Shown here piece by piece: positions 12,697-21,760 of a stretch of DNA of 26,059 bases. The stretch is from a virus. The stretch spans positions 1 to 26,059 of the IMG/VR virus record IMGVR_UViG_3300044987_000610; one strand, 5' to 3'. A program made the translations under genes and the position numbers. The notes below the pieces were generated by a model. It worked only from the letters and a program-made list of their open reading frames with translations. It was not told where the DNA came from and searched no databases. How positions within the stretch are numbered: position 1 is the stretch's first letter; every line of letters starts with the position of its first letter.

Positions 12697-13273
12697 TTAA
12701 GCCCCCATTAATTCGCTTAGTTAATGTAACTAGGTCAGATTTATCTGCCCATTGATTCAATCCATTTACCTCCCAAAACCAGCAAGCGCTCTGCGCCGCT
12801 CCTTCGAAGCAAGCAAGGTATTCTGGCACTTCGTCGATCTTTAGTGGGCGACCATCCACCTCAATAGAATCTGCAAAGGATTGATAGTTTGACCGACCAG
12901 TAAGTTGGATAAGACCACGGCCACAATAACGGTAGCCATCACCGCTAGACTCATCACCATTGCCCATACGGTTAGCATAAATACGGTTTGCGATAGCCTC
13001 TTGCTTATTAGGGCGCGCACAATACTGGTTAGCGATAGCGTCATCTGGAAAATACTTATTAAAAAGTCTGCGAAGGGATTGTGGCTTGTAATTCAGATTT
13101 TCTTTTAGCGTTGTAAAGCCACCAGACTCATGACTGCATTGCGCTACAAAAGCAGCAATACGATGAGCGGTATTAATGTCATAGTCAGGAAGCAGTTGAT
13201 GCAGAGCATTATGCCAATGTTCGACATACTTATTCCTTGGTAGTAGTTGCTTCAGTTGGTTGAGTGTCAGCAT
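12638..13273 (-). CDS. GH19 family endolysin (chitinase-like lysozyme)
   Basis: 211 residues. The GH19 fold is indicated by AAFVAQCSHESGGFTTLKEN (40-59, catalytic glutamate E49 in HES), then the substrate-cleft motif GRGLIQLTGRSNY (118-130) and NGGLIGIEDRKKHY near the end. It should cut the peptidoglycan glycan strands. There is no signal peptide, so it needs a holin for release. It overlaps the upstream membrane-protein gene by 44 bases and the lipoprotein gene downstream by 59 bases. Confidence 0.93.
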   Translation of the reverse strand: MLTLNQLKQLLPRNKYVEHWHNALHQLLPDYDINTAHRIAAFVAQCSHESGGFTTLKENLNYKPQSLRRLFNKYFPDDAIANQYCARPNKQEAIANRIYANRMGNGDESSGDGYRYCGRGLIQLTGRSNYQSFADSIEVDGRPLKIDEVPEYLACFEGAAQSACWFWEVNGLNQWADKSDLVTLTKRINGGLIGIEDRKKHYEHALHVLGA

Positions 13274-13523
13274 TTTTTTCCTCTAGTTCACGCATCAATA
13301 ATTTGCGTATCCTGCGCATTCTATCAACTTCAATAATGGCCGCATTCGTTGCGTTGTTTGCGTCCATAATTGCTAAACCAACTAACGGCAATGCAATGGC
13401 AAGTGTCAACACCATCGAAATTAGACAAATCAATAGTACCCAAGGGATATTGTCTTGCTCATCCTTATCAGTAGTAGGAGGCTTATTAACCATAGGGTCA
13501 CGAACAGAACCGCGCCAAACCAT
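13230..13523 (-). CDS. Single-pass membrane protein, holin-like or accessory
   Basis: 97 residues from the ATG at 13523, or 87 from the ATG at 13493 (MVNKPPTTD). One transmembrane helix at about 26-52 (NIPWVLLICLISMVLTLAIA and onwards) is followed by a charged tail (VDRMRRIRKLLMRELEEK). It sits directly before the endolysin and overlaps the upstream gene by 94 bases if the first ATG is used. It could be a holin or antiholin; there is no diagnostic motif. Neither start has a good ribosome site, so coupling to the upstream gene is likely. Confidence 0.65.
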   Translation of the reverse strand: MVWRGSVRDPMVNKPPTTDKDEQDNIPWVLLICLISMVLTLAIALPLVGLAIMDANNATNAAIIEVDRMRRIRKLLMRELEEKNADTQPTEATTTKE

Positions 13524-14110
13524 GTCGCATTTTCCTTGATCTTTCTAATAGCTCGCCTTCGTTTCGCTGCGGCTAAATGTATTGCTCTTAACTCTTCCGC
13601 ATTGGCTATGCGCTGCTCTTCCTGAATCTGACCCCACATTTTTTCAAAGCGGGTATATAAGTCGCCCAACTCAGCCGGTGCGTTATACGTCATTTCGGTG
13701 CGTATATCGGCGTACATGGAGTTCAATCGACTTCGTATCAACACGCGCCGCAACGCTCGCCGACCGATAGATTCTTCGCCCTTGTATACTTTTTTTGAAT
13801 CACGTTCTTCCTGCAAAAAAAGTTTTTCAATCATATCAAATGCGTCTAAGAACTTACCCAAATGTTCGCCTATGTCGCCAAGCGCATCATTCGGGTCAGT
13901 CTTCGCTATCTTCTGAACCTTCTGTACTTCTTCATTGAACTGAATCTTTTGTTCATTCGTTGGATTCTGAATCTTGCTGAATTGCGATTTCAGATCATCC
14001 AATACTTCTCTTACATCACCGGCTGCATTCTTGATGTCTTTGTAAAGTTTGCATCCGGCCTTCGCTGCCGCAATCGCAGTATTTGCCGCTGCGATCAGCG
14101 CAAATGGCAT
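13430..14110 (-). CDS. Conserved phage protein with C-terminal membrane helix
   Basis: 226 residues. The N-terminus is alanine-rich (MPFALIAAANTAIAAAKAGC). The middle (about 35-180) is charged and helical, including a GRRALRRVLIRSRLNSMYAD segment and PAELGDLYTRFEKMWGQI. Residues 197-215 (WFGAVLFVTLWLISLLLLI) form a transmembrane helix. I recall close relatives in other podovirus-like genomes next to the ejection-type genes, without a known function. Possibly a virion or envelope-associated protein. It abuts the upstream ejection-type gene with no gap. Confidence 0.8.
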   Translation of the reverse strand: MPFALIAAANTAIAAAKAGCKLYKDIKNAAGDVREVLDDLKSQFSKIQNPTNEQKIQFNEEVQKVQKIAKTDPNDALGDIGEHLGKFLDAFDMIEKLFLQEERDSKKVYKGEESIGRRALRRVLIRSRLNSMYADIRTEMTYNAPAELGDLYTRFEKMWGQIQEEQRIANAEELRAIHLAAAKRRRAIRKIKENATWFGAVLFVTLWLISLLLLIRMSKTISLGYY

Positions 14111-15979
14111 TTAGTCGCCTAATATTCCTGTAGCCGTACCTGTCGCAGCCGCACCAGACAAAAGGCCAACTGGTCGGCGCTGAGTTCTTGTCTGTAATTC
14201 TTGCAAAATGGCGCGTTGCTCATCAGGGTTAGACGTAAATAAACGCTTTTGCAATGCTTCGGATGACTCAGAGCTGATGCCTTTTGCTCTAGAAAACAAC
14301 GTACTGGCCAACGCTCTAGTTGTACCAAGCAAATCACCACGCGCAGCATTCTGAGCAATTTGCGCAATCTCACCAGCGTTTTGTTGAGTAGCCAAGCGCT
14401 CGGCAGTTGGTGAGCCACCAATAACTTTTTTGGCAGTTTTGCCTTGCTCATCAATTGCTTTGATGAACTGAGAGAATTCGTTGTATTTGCTTTGATCTTC
14501 AAAAGCTAATCTAACTAATCCCTTTTGATTGTCGCTTTTAAATACTTGGCGAGTAAAGTCACCACCTTTAAAATCGCCAGCACGGTTATTAATATCGGCC
14601 ATCATACCCATGCGGAAGGATTCTTTTTCAGCAGGGTTAAATGCTTTAATCTTTGCGGCAGCTTCTTTAGGGTCTAACTTTTGATACTTTTGACCCATTT
14701 GAAATGCGTCTTGAATTTTTTCTGAATCAGCATATTCAAGATTGGCTTTGCGATAGGCATCATTTTTTGTTTTTAGCAAATCGTTAAATTCTTTTCTTGC
14801 TTTTGAAACATCGTTACCGTATCCAGTAACTTTTCCAGTAATTGCGTCGGTTTCTTTTTCAACAATGCGATCAAGGCCAATTTTAAGTTGGTGCATAACA
14901 TCCGTTGGAACACGGCGGTCGCTTAATAACGCATCCAATGGTGGCAAAGTTTCGCCACGCGCATCAGCACGTTTAACTGCTTCTTTGTACGCATTTTTAA
15001 ATAGATCACGATCCATGTATTTGCGAAAATCTTTAGCGTAAACGTCTTTGCTATAAGCCGCTGGATAAGCTGTTTTTGCCTTTAATGCTTGATCTTCAAT
15101 TAAACTATTTAATCTTTCGTAGCCATTAGCATTTACATCTAAACCAGCTTTGTTAGCCAATGCCGTAACAACGTCGTTTTTCTGGTCAATTAAACGACTC
15201 TCTAAGAAATTCTGAGTGCCTGTCTTGGCCTTAGATGGAACGGCATAAGCACTGTATGCTAGGCCACGGAGATTCTCACCAAGATCAGCTATGGTGGCAT
15301 TAGGTACGCCAATGCGGCGCAGCTCATCCAATGCGGACATTGCTTCGTTAGGTGTTAAATTGTCTTTTTGCAGATAGTTAGCCAGAATCTTGGACGATGC
15401 AACTTGTTGATCGCCAATCCCCGAAGCATTTAGGACATTGCGAATAACACCTCCAGCGCCTTTAAGAGCAACAGGAACTGTACCGCCTAACGCACCGCCA
15501 AAAATAGAGCCTTTGACAGCTTCTTCGCCGGTGTCCTTGGTTGCATAGCCAGCGCCAGATAAAGCGCCTGTAGCGGCTCCTACAGCAGTACCACGCGCTA
15601 TTTGGCCGCCTAATCTCTCACCAGCTAACATTGCTTGTGTGCCAGTTTTTAAACGGTTTGCAGCCTGTAAGCTACCAAATGGCACAATCAAACCACCAGC
15701 CAATTCCAATGGTGTTTTGACGTTCGGATAATCTTGGCCGAACTGACCTTGCTGGGCGCGTAGTTCATTTCTTAGTTTTTCGTATTGAGGGCCGCTAATT
15801 CGACCTGTACGAAAAGCCGCCTCTATCTCGTCAGCAAAGCCAAATGAAGCGCCTTGCGCTACAGCACGACCAGCCTCTGCCGCACCAGAATAGGGAACGG
15901 AAGGTTGAAAGACTGACGTAGATACTTGTGGCGCTTCTTCCTGAACAACCGGAGCGTCTTCCCATGCGTTTTTAGCCAT
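14111..15979 (-). CDS. Large internal virion / DNA-ejection-type protein
   Basis: 622 residues. It begins MAKNAWEDAPVV, a start common in phage ejection-type proteins, then has a glycine/alanine-rich stretch (about 120-180, with GAATGALSGAGYATK) able to form membrane-active helices, and a long helical part (about 200-590). The end (LLSGAAATGTATG) is again small-residue rich. No transglycosylase or peptidase motif was found. Together with the two genes upstream it forms a three-protein set, as with the ejection proteins of podoviruses. It overlaps the upstream stop by one base (TAATG) and has AAGGAG before its start. Confidence 0.72.
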   Translation of the reverse strand: MAKNAWEDAPVVQEEAPQVSTSVFQPSVPYSGAAEAGRAVAQGASFGFADEIEAAFRTGRISGPQYEKLRNELRAQQGQFGQDYPNVKTPLELAGGLIVPFGSLQAANRLKTGTQAMLAGERLGGQIARGTAVGAATGALSGAGYATKDTGEEAVKGSIFGGALGGTVPVALKGAGGVIRNVLNASGIGDQQVASSKILANYLQKDNLTPNEAMSALDELRRIGVPNATIADLGENLRGLAYSAYAVPSKAKTGTQNFLESRLIDQKNDVVTALANKAGLDVNANGYERLNSLIEDQALKAKTAYPAAYSKDVYAKDFRKYMDRDLFKNAYKEAVKRADARGETLPPLDALLSDRRVPTDVMHQLKIGLDRIVEKETDAITGKVTGYGNDVSKARKEFNDLLKTKNDAYRKANLEYADSEKIQDAFQMGQKYQKLDPKEAAAKIKAFNPAEKESFRMGMMADINNRAGDFKGGDFTRQVFKSDNQKGLVRLAFEDQSKYNEFSQFIKAIDEQGKTAKKVIGGSPTAERLATQQNAGEIAQIAQNAARGDLLGTTRALASTLFSRAKGISSESSEALQKRLFTSNPDEQRAILQELQTRTQRRPVGLLSGAAATGTATGILGD

Positions 15980-17328
15980 TATGGTTTTCTCCTTCTAACG
16001 CCCTTGTCATCAATAAATACCGTACCCTTTGGCAATGCTGCATAGTCGGCATTGGTGAATACGTGCGGCTCAAACTTAGGTGACTCAAATATCATCTCAG
16101 GCATCGGTAACTTAGCGTTAGCACGACGGCGCTCAATAGTATTCTTATAATCAGCAGCACGGCGAGCATTTAAATCGCGCAATGTCTGAATCGCTTTTCC
16201 TGCATCAGCAGCAGATTCAGCACCTTGCAATTCTTTGGCTGCTCTAGCTGCATCGCCTTCAGTTTGAGTACCTTTATTTAAGCGCAATGATTCATTGACT
16301 AGCGTTGTCTTAAAGCGTTCAAAGTCATTACGTGCTACCACATCTGGATCGCCTGAACCAAGTGCGCTGCGAGCTGTAATGCTTATTCTGTCTTTTAAAC
16401 CAAACTTAATATTGCCGGATTTGATGCTAGTCAAATATTTATCAGCATCAGTGGCCAGATTAATCGCTGCTTGAGCCGCATCATAATCAGCGTCTTCAGC
16501 TTTTTGAATGCCAGCGGGTAATGGTTTGTTTGCCGCCGCTAAATCTCTTGCCTCTTTTTTGTCTGCCAATCTCTGAGCTTCTAGCTCTCTCTTATCTGCC
16601 GATCTTTGTGCTTGTAAATCTTTTGCATCAGCGCCTCTTTGCCTTAATTCTTCCAATCTTCTTGCGTGAGCAACTTCCAATTCTCTTTCTCTTTGAGCCG
16701 CCTTATCCGCTAATTCTTGTGTGCGTTGATCAAGCATTAATTGCTTTTCTTCTTTGCGCGCTTCTCTATTAGCTTGCGCCGTCTGAGTAGCTTGCAAAAC
16801 ACCCATTATTTTCTCAGGTGAACCATATTTAGACACAACCGCTAACACTTGCTCATTAGTTGGCGTTGGGCCAAGGTTGCCAAGTTCTTCGCGCAACTTT
16901 TCCTCTTGAGCAATGCTCAATTCAGTTTTGGCAGCGGTGGCTGACTTTGAACGCATATCAGCTATGTTCTTGGCTAGATCGTTGGCTGCACCAATAAGAT
17001 ACTGAGCAAACTCTGGATCGCCTTGCTCCTGCGCTAAATTAGCCGCACGAAGCATAGAGCCTGGGTCATTCAAATTGATACGTGGATTACCACCAGCACC
17101 GGTCAGCATTTGCTGACGCATTGATATTTTGCGCAGTTGTGGGTCTTCCATACCAAACAAACTGCCAACAGCTTGGCCAAGTTGTTTGCCACCACTATAT
17201 AAACTAACGTCAGCACGTTGAAACGGCGTAAGACCAGCGTATTGAATCGCTTCCCTTTGTGTTTGCTGATCTTGCATCGCTCGGTATTGCTCCGGCGATG
17301 TAAACAGACCTAAGATTTCGCTTGCCAT
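15979..17328 (-). CDS. Coiled-coil internal virion / ejection-type protein
   Basis: 449 residues. The N-terminus (MASEILGLFTSPEQYRAMQD) precedes a long coiled coil (about 120-260) rich in Glu, Gln, Arg and Ala (RELEVAHARRLEELRQRGAD and similar). The C-terminal part is basic. No enzyme motif is visible. Composition, size and position between two other ejection-type genes support a role as a virion-internal protein. AAGGA before the ATG is a good ribosome site. Confidence 0.7.
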   Translation of the reverse strand: MASEILGLFTSPEQYRAMQDQQTQREAIQYAGLTPFQRADVSLYSGGKQLGQAVGSLFGMEDPQLRKISMRQQMLTGAGGNPRINLNDPGSMLRAANLAQEQGDPEFAQYLIGAANDLAKNIADMRSKSATAAKTELSIAQEEKLREELGNLGPTPTNEQVLAVVSKYGSPEKIMGVLQATQTAQANREARKEEKQLMLDQRTQELADKAAQRERELEVAHARRLEELRQRGADAKDLQAQRSADKRELEAQRLADKKEARDLAAANKPLPAGIQKAEDADYDAAQAAINLATDADKYLTSIKSGNIKFGLKDRISITARSALGSGDPDVVARNDFERFKTTLVNESLRLNKGTQTEGDAARAAKELQGAESAADAGKAIQTLRDLNARRAADYKNTIERRRANAKLPMPEMIFESPKFEPHVFTNADYAALPKGTVFIDDKGVRRRKP

Positions 17329-17347
17329 GATTATTGTCCTTTATGTT

Positions 17348-18457
17348 TTATATTGCACCAGCGTAATCGCCGCCAGGGTAATAATCAAACGCGCTGCGAC
17401 GGTACATATCTGGTGAAGTCATTGGGGATGGAGCGTATGTTCTTGATGGCTGAACTGATGAAAAATCATATGAACCAGTTGGTGAACTTCCTCCACCAAA
17501 CAAGCTGCGTGCGCCTTGTTGAACATAAGGATTACTTGCAAAACCTTGTATCGCTGCGCTATATGGGTTGTAGGCATTAGCTTGCTGCATAGTTCTTGCG
17601 GCGTTAATTCCACCCTCCAACAAAGCATTTGCGCCTGTTGTATTAACATTTCTACCGCCAATATTAGCGCCCAACTCTAACGGTTGCTGACCTAAACTTT
17701 CCAATGTACTTGCGCCGCCAATATAAGTGCTAAATGGATTTAAAGCGCCTACTTGACCGGCTTGATACTGACCCAACAATCCAGCACCTTGGCCAAACAA
17801 ACCTGTCCCAAAAGCTACCTGTTGTTGACCTGCTTGTTGTGCTTGGGAAGCTAATGCAGCGTCTTGTTGAGCCAATGCGTTGTAGTACGCCTCTAATTCA
17901 GGATTACTAGCGGCAAGGCCAGCACCGCCGCCTGGGCGAATACCTGTTGCGCCAACAGACAAACCACCGCGGCCAGTATTAAACAACTGATTTTGCAGTT
18001 GAGCATATTGACGCTCACGACTTGGCGCTAACAAGTCTTGCTGGCTTTGCATATACTGAGCGGCAACTGCTTCAGGCGACTGCGCTAAGTATTGTTGACC
18101 CAAATTAAACAGGCCAGTTGCTGCACCAGTTAGCGGCTGATACATTCCTTGAGCTGCTTCGGCTTGCGTCAATCCTTGACCGCTTAACGCCATCAAACGA
18201 TCTTGATAGGCTTTTAGTTCTGGCGATAGCGTATACCCAGCGCTACTTACTCGGCCACTAGCATCTGTACCAAATTGGCTTGTACCAAAGCGCGTCGTAA
18301 CGCCAACTGGCCTAAAGCGAGCTTCTTCGGCGGCAATTCGTGCTGCTTCTATTTGTGCTTTTGCTGATGTTCGTGCGGCATCTTTAGCAGAGTCAGCAGC
18401 CATCATGCCGCCAACCAAATTCAACCCACCCATTACCCCTGCGGCAACAATTGGCAT
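17348..18457 (-). CDS. Gly/Ala/Gln-rich internal virion / ejection-type protein
   Basis: 369 residues. Residues 1-20 (MPIVAAGVMGGLNLVGGMMA) are hydrophobic and small-residue rich, followed by an alanine-rich helix. The rest is repetitive in Gln, Gly and Ala, with several YMQSQQ/QQAGQQQ segments, and the C-terminus is Tyr/Ser/Pro/Gly-rich (PSRTYAPSPM, DYYPGGDY). This suggests a flexible, partly disordered protein that is ejected or lines the tail. AGAGGGG precedes the ATG. It starts one base after the cupin gene's stop codon. Confidence 0.7.
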   Translation of the reverse strand: MPIVAAGVMGGLNLVGGMMAADSAKDAARTSAKAQIEAARIAAEEARFRPVGVTTRFGTSQFGTDASGRVSSAGYTLSPELKAYQDRLMALSGQGLTQAEAAQGMYQPLTGAATGLFNLGQQYLAQSPEAVAAQYMQSQQDLLAPSRERQYAQLQNQLFNTGRGGLSVGATGIRPGGGAGLAASNPELEAYYNALAQQDAALASQAQQAGQQQVAFGTGLFGQGAGLLGQYQAGQVGALNPFSTYIGGASTLESLGQQPLELGANIGGRNVNTTGANALLEGGINAARTMQQANAYNPYSAAIQGFASNPYVQQGARSLFGGGSSPTGSYDFSSVQPSRTYAPSPMTSPDMYRRSAFDYYPGGDYAGAI

Positions 18458-18458
18458 A

Positions 18459-18785
18459 CTATTCCCCTCTAATTAAAATCTCATCCACTTTAGACGGGTC
18501 TTTTTCATCCGTCGAATGGATACAAAACCAGACACAATCGCTCATGGCCTTAATGCCATGAACTACGTTTGCTTCAATATTTATACACGCTGGCGCGTCA
18601 ATAATTTCAATGACGTCGCCCTTCATTACTGCAACACGACCTTTGGCCAAAATAGATAGATGGCTAAAGTTGTGCGTGTGTTTCATGATGGCCGTGCCAG
18701 CAGGAACGAATGCTTCCTTGGCATACAAGCCATCTGAAAAGTGGTGAGTAATCTCACCGCCAACATTTTCCAATACTGCACTCAT
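18459..18785 (-). CDS. Small cupin-domain protein
   Basis: 108 residues from the ATG at 18785, which overlaps the tail-fibre stop (ATGA); an earlier GTG inside that gene is less likely. The cupin metal site is visible: H36, H38 and H42 in MKHTHNFSHLSIL, plus H76 in VVHGIKA. The fold should be a small beta-barrel that may bind a metal and a small molecule or sugar. Its place directly after the tail-fibre gene suggests a virion or fibre-associated role (chaperone, receptor contact, or sugar binding), but enzymatic function cannot be read from the sequence. Confidence 0.8.
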   Translation of the reverse strand: MSAVLENVGGEITHHFSDGLYAKEAFVPAGTAIMKHTHNFSHLSILAKGRVAVMKGDVIEIIDAPACINIEANVVHGIKAMSDCVWFCIHSTDEKDPSKVDEILIRGE

Positions 18786-19453
18786 GCCGTTCTGCGCCAC
18801 ATATAAACAACGATGTACGGCGGCAAGTTAGCGTTTGTTCCGCTTGAGCCTGTTGTACTAATGCTAGTGCTAACACTAATGCCTGTGCTTGCGGTGCTTG
18901 TGTTTGATGTGCCTTGTTTAGCAAGAGCTGCTGATCCGGAGTTTTGGTCAATTGTGTGATTTTGAAATCCTATTGTGTGGTTGTGGCCAGGGTCGCTAAC
19001 GCTTGATGTTGCCGTGTGACTATGGCTAACGACAATCGCATCAGCAGAGCCACCAGTTTCTTGCGCTGTATCGAACGCTGCATTGCCAGCATCAAGACCA
19101 ACCATGACACGACCAGCGCCAAACGCTGACCATGTACCAAATCCAAGTAACGTAGCAGGGTTGGTGCTAACTGCCGCATTGGTATAGATCGAGCCAACAG
19201 GGTACAGAGCGCTTAATGCAGCTTGCACAAACCCTGTTGTGGCCAACTTAGATGTATTGTCGCCAGTTGTTTGCGTTGGTGCTGTTGGGCTACCAGAAAA
19301 GCCTGGGCTGGCTAAGTCAGCCTTAGTCGCAACAGCAATCGCAATATTATTAAATTCTGTGTCAATCTCCGTACCCTTTACAATCTTGGCCGAGTTGCCT
19401 GATGGCAGCGCGTCCTTAGATGCAAAGTCGGTTGATTTGGTATAGTCAGACAT
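18782..19453 (-). CDS. Tail fibre / receptor-binding protein
   Basis: 223 residues. The N-terminus DYTKSTDFASKDALPSGNSA (3-22) with KGTEIDTEFNNIA is a conserved podovirus fibre start that I recall from several genomes. After ALYPVGSIYTN comes a collar-like domain, then HSH and HNH histidine clusters (about 143-159), a Ser/Thr-rich stretch, and the end NANLPPYIVVYMWRRTA. The HxH plus PPY ending resembles metal-stabilised trimeric fibre tips. It should recognise the host surface and fix host range. It is short for a fibre and may pair with another protein. Confidence 0.82.
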   Translation of the reverse strand: MSDYTKSTDFASKDALPSGNSAKIVKGTEIDTEFNNIAIAVATKADLASPGFSGSPTAPTQTTGDNTSKLATTGFVQAALSALYPVGSIYTNAAVSTNPATLLGFGTWSAFGAGRVMVGLDAGNAAFDTAQETGGSADAIVVSHSHTATSSVSDPGHNHTIGFQNHTIDQNSGSAALAKQGTSNTSTASTGISVSTSISTTGSSGTNANLPPYIVVYMWRRTA

Positions 19454-19462
19454 TGCCGCCCC

Positions 19463-21019
19463 TTAATTTATACGGCCACGTTTGGCCAAAATTTCAATCT
19501 TTTGAATCGATAATTCAAACCCATTCACTTCGGCTTCATAGCCTGTCTGGAAAACTTTACCCGAACCAGTAGCTTGAGCAAATAAATTCTGAATCACAAT
19601 ACCACCGGCATACTGCGCAACAGGAACGCCATTAGCACCATACTCAGCCGTGCCATATTCAGAAATACCTTGGGTTGGAACAGATACGTTCTGAGACAAA
19701 TAGTTCTCAGAAAAATCGTACCCCCATTTAATCGTTACCACTTGGTCTGAACCGCCAATAGCAACAATGGATATGCGCTTAACAATCGACGTAACAGCAA
19801 CATCACCTAAGTCGGCATGATTGGTGTAATACTGCATTCGATACGTGCTAGTGTCATCAAGATACCCGCCGTATTTACCAACGTAACCATTCTTACCAAT
19901 CAATAGGTCGCCATTGCGTAACGCATACATTGCCGTTGGTTTAATGTCGTTCCACGTAGTTACCCGCGATGATCCATCCTGCATAACATTTCGCGTATCA
20001 AACACATAAACTTGACCCGCCGTTGGGAACGTCAATAAGTAGAATGCGTCTATTTCTGAATAAACGCCTTTAATATTCGCCGGTGTTTCACCTGCTACCA
20101 ACTGCATCAAGTCATTACGAACATTCTTACTCAAGTCACGAAATGGCGCAGACTTTTCCTGAATGGTTCTAAGAACTGAGCGCACACCGCTGTTGGACAA
20201 AAACACCACATCTGTGTTGGTGCTTTGAATCGAATCACGGTATTGGCAACCAATACCAACCACGGTGTCGTACAACGACATTGTGCTAGGTGTTGTCGCA
20301 CCTTGATAAACCAAAATCTGCCGCTTGCCAAAGATAAACAAAAAGCCGTTGTGCGCTGCTAGGCCGGTTATTTCATCAGCACCGTTAGCCCACACGTTAT
20401 TGACGTTTAATGTGCCTGATGAGCCGCCGGTATAAATATGGCCAGCAATCAAATCAGAAAAGGTTAGCGTTGTTTTATCTGACGTACTGTTAGCAATCCA
20501 CAAGCGACCATACGCAGAAATACAAATATTCCCTAGTGGCACCGTACCGGCATAACCAGACTTTTCACTTACTCGGCGGTACGTTGTAGAACTAACCGCT
20601 GGGTCATAGATTATTGGATCATGACCGGACTGAAAAAAATATGTTACTCCATTTAACGATGCGCACTGCCAGTTGTTGGCGCTAATGGTTGGTGCTGTAC
20701 CACCACCGCCATAGGTCAACTCAGTAACTGTTGTGCCGCTTAATTTGAATATCTTATTGTTTCCAGCAAATAAAGTCGTTACCGATCCACCAGTAAGCAC
20801 CAATTCGTGGATGACGCCAATATCGTTAGCGCCCAAATTGCCCGAACTGGTATTAACTTTCGTCCATCCCTTACGTGCGCCCATCCGACCGTACTTGTCC
20901 AGAATGCAGTTAATCGCAGTCAACGCAAATCCAGCCGCCAAATCCAATGGCGAGTCTTGCGTATTCAAGCCATAAAAGCCTGGTGCGTTAACGCTAAATC
21001 GTTCAAGTGCTTGACTCAT
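19463..21019 (-). CDS. Tail nozzle / hub protein (tail tubular B or P22 gp10-like)
   Basis: 518 residues, almost all beta-strand in style: N-terminal FYGLNTQDSPLDLAAGFA (about 15-32), then GRMGARKGW, and repeated blade-like segments (ITGLAAHNGFLFIFGKRQIL, DVVFLSNSGVRSVL). This layout is typical of beta-propeller tail proteins that close the head-tail channel in podoviruses, such as P22 gp10 and T7 gp12. It would sit between the adaptor and the fibres. It overlaps the adaptor gene upstream by ATGA. Confidence 0.83.
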   Translation of the reverse strand: MSQALERFSVNAPGFYGLNTQDSPLDLAAGFALTAINCILDKYGRMGARKGWTKVNTSSGNLGANDIGVIHELVLTGGSVTTLFAGNNKIFKLSGTTVTELTYGGGGTAPTISANNWQCASLNGVTYFFQSGHDPIIYDPAVSSTTYRRVSEKSGYAGTVPLGNICISAYGRLWIANSTSDKTTLTFSDLIAGHIYTGGSSGTLNVNNVWANGADEITGLAAHNGFLFIFGKRQILVYQGATTPSTMSLYDTVVGIGCQYRDSIQSTNTDVVFLSNSGVRSVLRTIQEKSAPFRDLSKNVRNDLMQLVAGETPANIKGVYSEIDAFYLLTFPTAGQVYVFDTRNVMQDGSSRVTTWNDIKPTAMYALRNGDLLIGKNGYVGKYGGYLDDTSTYRMQYYTNHADLGDVAVTSIVKRISIVAIGGSDQVVTIKWGYDFSENYLSQNVSVPTQGISEYGTAEYGANGVPVAQYAGGIVIQNLFAQATGSGKVFQTGYEAEVNGFELSIQKIEILAKRGRIN

Positions 21020-21666
21020 ACTGGAACAAACTCCTGAGTTTCAGGGAAGCGCGTAGCTTCCAACGAAATGTAGTCAGCCAACATGGAGCGATACAAGTTG
21101 TAAGCCTCTGACGAACTCAATCCACCATCTTCGCCGCGCTCAACTAACGCTCTAGCATAGGCATTTTGCTCAACCAATACGTCAGGCACCAACACCGATG
21201 TGCCGTCTGATGACAGAACAGCTTGGGGGATGGTCAAAAAGAATTTGATGGTATAGACGCCATCAGGACGGCCATACAATTGAACTTGAGCATCACCATT
21301 GCCGTCAACACCCTCAAAGCAATACTGCGCTGGGATGTTGGTGACAATCGGGGTGAAGTTTTGCTTTTGGCGCATAGCGGCCACGCTAATATTTTGCATG
21401 ACAACATTGCTGGTCGTATTTAGCGGGTCGCTTGATACACGGAATTTTTGACCTGCTCCGGTCAACGAATAGACATACGTGCCGGATGTGGTAGTAACGG
21501 TTTTTTCTTGGCCGAGAACATTCCAATCGTAAGCGTCTTCGACTTGGCGCTTGGCGTCATTAACGAACTTGCCGATAAGAGTCGAATACGCATCAAGGCC
21601 GACAGTTGATACCGTCGGCTCACGCAATCGCACCAGAATAGAATTTACAATTTCAAGATAGGTCAT
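21016..21666 (-). CDS. Head-tail adaptor (tail tubular A / P22 gp4-like)
   Basis: 216 residues. The N-terminus MTYLEIVNSILVRLREPTVS and VNDAKRQVEDAYDWNVL (about 33-50) is a signature of podovirus adaptor proteins that form a 12-subunit ring under the portal. The following strands (YVYSLTGAGQKFRV, VQLYGRPDGVYTIKF) and the C-terminal helix (EAYNLYRSMLADYI) fit the family, at about the usual length. GGGGAAG precedes the ATG. It is the first gene of the tail operon. Confidence 0.87.
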   Translation of the reverse strand: MTYLEIVNSILVRLREPTVSTVGLDAYSTLIGKFVNDAKRQVEDAYDWNVLGQEKTVTTTSGTYVYSLTGAGQKFRVSSDPLNTTSNVVMQNISVAAMRQKQNFTPIVTNIPAQYCFEGVDGNGDAQVQLYGRPDGVYTIKFFLTIPQAVLSSDGTSVLVPDVLVEQNAYARALVERGEDGGLSSSEAYNLYRSMLADYISLEATRFPETQEFVPV

Positions 21667-21733
21667 TCGCTTCCCCGCAAACCTTACAGAGCCAGCTTTT
21701 GCCTATCCCCAATGGGAAGAAGCCATCGCCCCT

Positions 21734-21739
21734 ATTATA
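21734..21739 (-). promoter_or_regulatory. Possible promoter upstream of the tail genes
   Basis: The minus strand carries a perfect TATAAT (-10) about 70 bases before the adaptor gene, in the longest gap of the late region. There is no TTGACA-like element 16-18 bases upstream and no extended TG motif, so it is weak on its own and may need an activator or may be coincidental. Confidence 0.3.
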
Positions 21740-21760
21740 AAGAAATTACTTTATTTTTGG

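Noticed and set aside
14119-14502. Alternative minus-strand frame inside the ejection-type gene
   Set aside because: Leucine/serine-biased shadow frame with no ribosome site or domain; nothing like the spanin case.
21664-21717. Tiny TTG-initiated minus-strand frame (LGIGKSWLCKVCGEANDLS) before the adaptor gene
   Set aside because: It has a CxxC pair but no ribosome site, only 19 codons, and overlaps the adaptor start; insufficient support.
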